A stretch of DNA of 64,000 nt, from contig JAPZLL010000002.1 in assembly GCA_036250225.1 (NCBI GenBank), positions 1,364,001-1,428,000 of the forward strand, read 5' to 3'. Shown in pieces: positions 60,474 to 64,000 of the stretch. The notes beneath the pieces are model-generated. The model saw only the letters and a program-made list of their open reading frames with translations. It did not search any database and was not told the origin of the DNA. The translations under genes were made by a program, and so were the position numbers. Origin of the DNA: Cercophora sp. LCS_1. Its lineage: Eukaryota; Ascomycota; Sordariomycetes; Sordariales; Lasiosphaeriaceae. How positions within the stretch are numbered: position 1 is the first letter of the stretch; each line of letters opens with the position of its first letter.

Positions 60474-60499
60474 TTTTTTTTTTTTTTTTTTTTTTTTTT
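60474..60499 (+). repeat. Poly-T tract (26 nt)
   Basis: An uninterrupted run of 26 T residues lies about 560 nt past the Bub2-like stop codon. The exact length is uncertain by nature. Confidence 0.85.
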
Positions 60500-61656
60500 C
60501 TTTTCTTTTAGCCTTGGGCTGGGAACCTCTATTGTACGGGATGATGTGCTGCATGTGGCCACGATGATATGACACGAGATGACCTGTATTTGCGGCGTTT
60601 GCGCTGAAGAAAAGGGAAGAAAAAAGGCAAATGGAACGAAGACAAAATATCAAAGTAACCTCCCGCCCTGTTTCCCTTTAGGCAGCACCAACGGGATCGT
60701 CCTGCATTCTTCAACTGACGCTGCAGGCAGGGTTCAACAGCCCTCTCCCACGTGCATCACATCCCCAGGGCGGACGATCCAAGTCTCGGGCTCTACAGAT
60801 AACCGCTACGTGACATTACGGAAGCTATGCAGAGTTAAGCTCCCTGCATGAAACGGGAGAGCTACTTGCAGAGGGCACCTGAGGATCGGTGAATCGGACC
60901 CGGCAGTCGTCGACCTTTTGTTTAGCACTCAATTAGCCGACTCTTTCAATGCTCCTCCATAACTATGCCGTAGAAAGAGCTCGCTCGCTACCTTGGATCC
61001 AAAACGCGGGATGACGAACGAGGGAAAAAAAAAAGGAAGGGCGGATGAGGTCAGGGAGGGGTGTTCAACCGATTTTCCTGACGAACACCCTCCATCTCGG
61101 ACTTTGACGTCTTGGGTTCCCCCTCCCATCCATCACACATTCCAGAAGGTAGCAAATCCTGTTGTTCCTGCATTCGGTTTGCAGCACCGATCTTCTGCAA
61201 GGTCACAACCCTGCAAATAGAACAATCAAGGGACAAAGCCGGGGCGGGATTTGGGAGCCATGTTCTTCATCGCTTGCTTGGTTTGGCATGGACAGGAGCA
61301 ATATATTCCATCGGTTGCCCCCACCTCTGAACCCTTGCCCACCTTATCTTGCAATGGGGACAAAACCGCAAAGCTTGTATCTGGGCTGACCTCACCCCTC
61401 CCTCATTCCTCTTTCATTCTCAATCGCAAGGCTTTCATCGGACACCCTTTCTCTTTTTTGAAGAAACAAGCAATACAATTAATTATTACAGGCATACAAT
61501 CTTCCTCACCCTGTCGCCGACTCTATCCCCCTTCTAATACCACCACTGTTATGCAATCGGGCAAGCTTGCGCCCCCCCCCCAACTTCTCTATAGATCTCC
61601 ACATTCCCCTGGTGGTATCTACGACTCCAGGGACAGCCAGCCTCGCCATCTCGACA

Positions 61657-61666
61657 TATATATAAA
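61657..61666 (+). promoter_or_regulatory. TATA-like box of the secreted-protein gene
   Basis: TATATATAAA lies 115 nt upstream of the start codon of the cysteine-rich secreted protein and is followed by a CT/CA-rich leader (61720-61780). Position and sequence fit a core promoter. This is inference from spacing. Confidence 0.5.
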
Positions 61667-61780
61667 GCGTCGACAAGTGGCGGTGATAGACCTCCTCTAA
61701 TCTCTAATGCAACCCAACCAAACTATAGCTTTCCATCACAACTCGTTTCCTGGACGACTTCTTCACAATACAACGACAAG

Positions 61781-62442
61781 ATGCGCTGCACTGCAACTCT
61801 AATTTTGGTGATGGGAGGTCTGGCGGCTCGGGCGTATGCGCAACAAAAGACCATAGTCAACACGCCACCAAACATGAGGAGGCAGTATATGTCTTGCGAG
61901 GAGACATACGGTGAGAGCTGGGTCCCATGCGGTGACGAGGTATGTCACGCGATGACGTAGACTTCTTGGCCTTCCGGACTGACATTTTGGATCGGACAGC
62001 GGAGTAGATTCCGCTACAATCCCGCCGTTGGCCAGTCGTGTTGCGGAATTGACAGTGGGTACTGCGAAGCGGGCACTCACTGCGCGTCAGTTGCGGGCCA
62101 CTGCTGCTTAGACGTATGCTCTCCCTATCTAGGGATTGGTAGGCATGACACTGATGGTAGCCATAGGGCGAGGATATGGAGGCGTGCGCTCGGAATGCTG
62201 GCTTCCGTCTGCCTGATGAGGCATTCATGGACACTACGCTGCCACTGACGAGCGTCCGCGCATCTGAAGCCGCCCTAAACGCCACATCAAACGCCACGAA
62301 CTTGAATGCCACAGGCTTTTCCAGCGCCTTCGGCTCAAGCAGTCCCTACATCCAAGTTTCCGTGGCGAGACGACAACATAGTACACTGGCTTGGATGGCT
62401 GGGGGGATTGGCGCAGTTGGTCTTTTTATGTTTTCATGTTGA
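61781..62442 (+). CDS. Small cysteine-rich secreted protein, possibly GPI-anchored
   Basis: Three exons (61781-61939, 62000-62113, 62167-62442) join in phase 0 to give 182 residues. The N-terminus has a signal peptide with cleavage probably after ARAYA (residue 20). The mature part has nine cysteines between residues 39 and 98 (39, 50, 67, 68, 75, 81, 88, 89, 98), including two CC pairs, which suggests a disulfide-knotted domain. A Ser/Thr/Asn-rich segment with NATS, NAT and NLNAT sites follows. The C-terminus is a hydrophobic stretch (MAGGIGAVGLFMF) ending at the last Cys, compatible with a GPI-anchor signal. I do not recognise a named family. Cell-wall protein or secreted effector are both possible. 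Confidence 0.75.
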
Positions 62443-62666
62443 AAGAGCCAAGGGGAAGTCGAATCGACGATGGCCATGCTGGTCGGGTATACTTTGTGAC
62501 GAGGATTAATGGGCATGAATGATGTCGATCATGCAGACCGTGTCGTTATGTCGGTGTCGGGAGCCTCAAAGTAGGTCGTTCGGTATAGACCGAGAGTACT
62601 AATCTAATGATGTTTGGCGTGAATCTTCAGTCAGGGCGGTGATGTGCTCGAGTGGTTGTGGGTTGC

Positions 62667-64000
62667 TCAGTAAACCGGGCAGCCGCCCTGAGCACGCATG
62701 AACGCGTTCGAGAAAAACTCCTGCATCGCAGAGTAGTGGAACAGGATACCTCCCAACACAGCAATATGCCACAGGTTGTGACTGCCACCCACGTAATCGA
62801 ACATGCCGGGCCACCACCGCTCCGGGACTTTGCTGGCGTAGATGAAAGCGCCACAAAGGTAAACCAGAATAGACTCGAGAATTGGCGAATAAAAGGTCAA
62901 CATGGCATCTCCGCCCCGCGTGAGCCAAATCTGCAACATCGGGAGAAAGCCGGTGGCGCCAAGCCCAACGAAAAAGGCAACTCTTGCCCACGCCATATCC
63001 TGCCCGTTGAACGACGGGTGCCACGGGAGGATGACGCCGGCAACACCCAGGACGGCCGTCGTGACCATGTACACCCAACGGCTGACTGGCTCGCAGTAAA
63101 ATGCTGTGTATTCGGTTGTCATGATCGACGCCGCAATCAGCAACGAGATGCCTGTGTAGTCCACACAAGCAAACATGGAAATCAGGTTGACGTCGGCAAC
63201 CGAGTTCATGGTGTGCCAGATGGTGCTGCAGACCAGGCACTGGCAAGCGGCAAAGAAGAAAACGGCAGCAACGAAAACGTCGGCGTTGGTGCTGAGAGAA
63301 AAGTTGGCGCTGGTGGGATAAAAGTAGAAGGCGACAGCCAGGACGAGGAAGAAGCCAATTGCGTGAGACCAGATGTTGACGAGCTCATTTGAGAACCAAA
63401 AGGCCGATTGGACGCATGCAAGCTTCGTCTCCGAGAAGCGATACCCTTTGACAATGTGGGGATTGATCCTCCACGGCATCGGGAGCTCCTCGTAGTGCAG
63501 CAGGCCATGCTCTCTGGCGCGAGCGATGGCCCGTTGGACGTGATCCTCCAGATTTTCAGCGGCTCGAATAGCTCTCTCGATTCCCTCGTCCATAACGCGA
63601 AGGCCCTCGTCCATGAGCGTTTCCGCCGCGTTCGCCAGTCCCTTCTCACGCAACCGAACCGCTCGGTCCTCAATGTCTTGCAACATGGAGTCCAGCAACT
63701 CAATGCCGACCTTGGCCTTCTCGTTGAGCGAACCAGCGGCCGCCATAGCCTCCTGATAGCCGCTTTCCAGCGTCTCTACCATGACGTGCAGCCTCTTTCG
63801 ACCGGCACCCATCACATCCCCTGACGCTTGGGCACAGCGGGTTCGCACTGCTTCCAATGTCGAAAGGGCCGCCGAGATGCTCGAATCCAGCTTAAGTTCT
63901 CCGTAGCTCTCCCAGTACTCCCACCGCTTCTCCAACTCGGAAAGGAAGAGATCCATCTTCAAGAGGAGGCCCTCCTCGCCCTCGAGGATGTGATTGACGA
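62667..64000 (-). CDS. PAQR/Izh-family seven-helix membrane protein, 5' partial
   Basis: This is a member of the progestin and adipoQ receptor (PAQR, haemolysin-III-related) family, like yeast Izh proteins that affect zinc and sterol balance. The frame runs without interruption to the right edge, so the N-terminus is missing. At least 440 residues are visible. The N-terminal ~190 residues are helical and charged, with predicted coiled coil, as in Izh3. Seven hydrophobic helices follow. Metal-site markers are NELVNIWSH, CSTIWHTMNSVAD with a following FACVDYTGISLLIAAS, and GGSHNLWHIAVLGGILFH near the C-terminus. The stop is 225 nt from the stop of the secreted-protein gene, so the two converge. 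Confidence 0.92.
   Translation of the reverse strand, partial: VNHILEGEEGLLLKMDLFLSELEKRWEYWESYGELKLDSSISAALSTLEAVRTRCAQASGDVMGAGRKRLHVMVETLESGYQEAMAAAGSLNEKAKVGIELLDSMLQDIEDRAVRLREKGLANAAETLMDEGLRVMDEGIERAIRAAENLEDHVQRAIARAREHGLLHYEELPMPWRINPHIVKGYRFSETKLACVQSAFWFSNELVNIWSHAIGFFLVLAVAFYFYPTSANFSLSTNADVFVAAVFFFAACQCLVCSTIWHTMNSVADVNLISMFACVDYTGISLLIAASIMTTEYTAFYCEPVSRWVYMVTTAVLGVAGVILPWHPSFNGQDMAWARVAFFVGLGATGFLPMLQIWLTRGGDAMLTFYSPILESILVYLCGAFIYASKVPERWWPGMFDYVGGSHNLWHIAVLGGILFHYSAMQEFFSNAFMRAQGGCPVY

Larger units (their letters stand above)
59913..61780. other. Intergenic region, no supported gene
   Basis: This 1.9-kb stretch holds the 3' region of the Bub2-like gene, a 26-T tract (60474-60499) and the upstream region of the secreted-protein gene, including a 10-C run (61572-61581) and a TATA-like element. 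I see no gene in it. Confidence 0.5.

Noticed and set aside
60700..60900. A possible dispersed 5S rRNA gene
   Set aside because: A short AGTTAAGC match is present, but the rest of the stretch lacks the conserved 5S sequence and pairing.

Overview
The window reads as nuclear DNA of a filamentous ascomycete (Pezizomycotina, most likely Sordariomycetes). The genes carry short introns of about 47-110 nt with GTRNGT-like donors and CTAAC/CTGAC branch sites. The families are fungal: Zn2Cys6 regulator, Isc1, Izh/PAQR receptor, Bub2 and an NDR kinase. Coding density is high in the middle and low at the ends. Splice models were built by hand from reading-frame continuity and recognised family motifs. 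No database search was possible, so the species is not assigned.

Layout. 1-10.7 kb: no gene recognised. 10.7-17.3 kb: a TauD/TfdA-type dioxygenase and a Zn2Cys6 regulator, both on the minus strand. 17.3-22.6 kb: no gene recognised. 22.6-26.6 kb: a convergent pair, an intronless kinase-like protein with degenerate catalytic motifs (+) and a SWIM zinc-finger protein (-). 29.6-48.9 kb: a dense conserved block of Cdc14 phosphatase (-), KEOPS subunit Pcc1 (+), a Swd3/WDR5-like WD40 protein with an RS-rich N-terminus (-), Isc1-type phospholipase C (+), an NDR-family AGC kinase (-), a nucleolar-type FKBP (-), a DJ-1/PfpI protein (-) and a multispanning GT2-like glycosyltransferase (-). 52.9-55.6 kb: a SulP sulfate-type transporter (-). 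58.3-59.9 kb: a Bub2-type TBC protein (+). 61.8-62.4 kb: a small cysteine-rich secreted protein (+). 62.7 kb to the right edge: a PAQR/Izh membrane receptor (-), cut at its 5' end.

How the genes work together. Most are unrelated housekeeping genes. Cdc14, Bub2 and an NDR kinase belong to or resemble parts of the mitotic-exit/septation machinery, but they are spread over 30 kb and I see no operon-like arrangement.

The strongest oddities are these: an in-frame TAG exactly at an invariant tryptophan of the NDR kinase; three GC-AG introns supported by exact frame restoration, two of them being the only introns of the Isc1 gene; the degenerate kinase at 22.6 kb; and a possible start codon split from the rest of the coding sequence by a 323-nt intron in the Zn2Cys6 gene. 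I found no CRISPR array, transposon, rRNA or convincing tRNA, and no clearly new multi-gene system.
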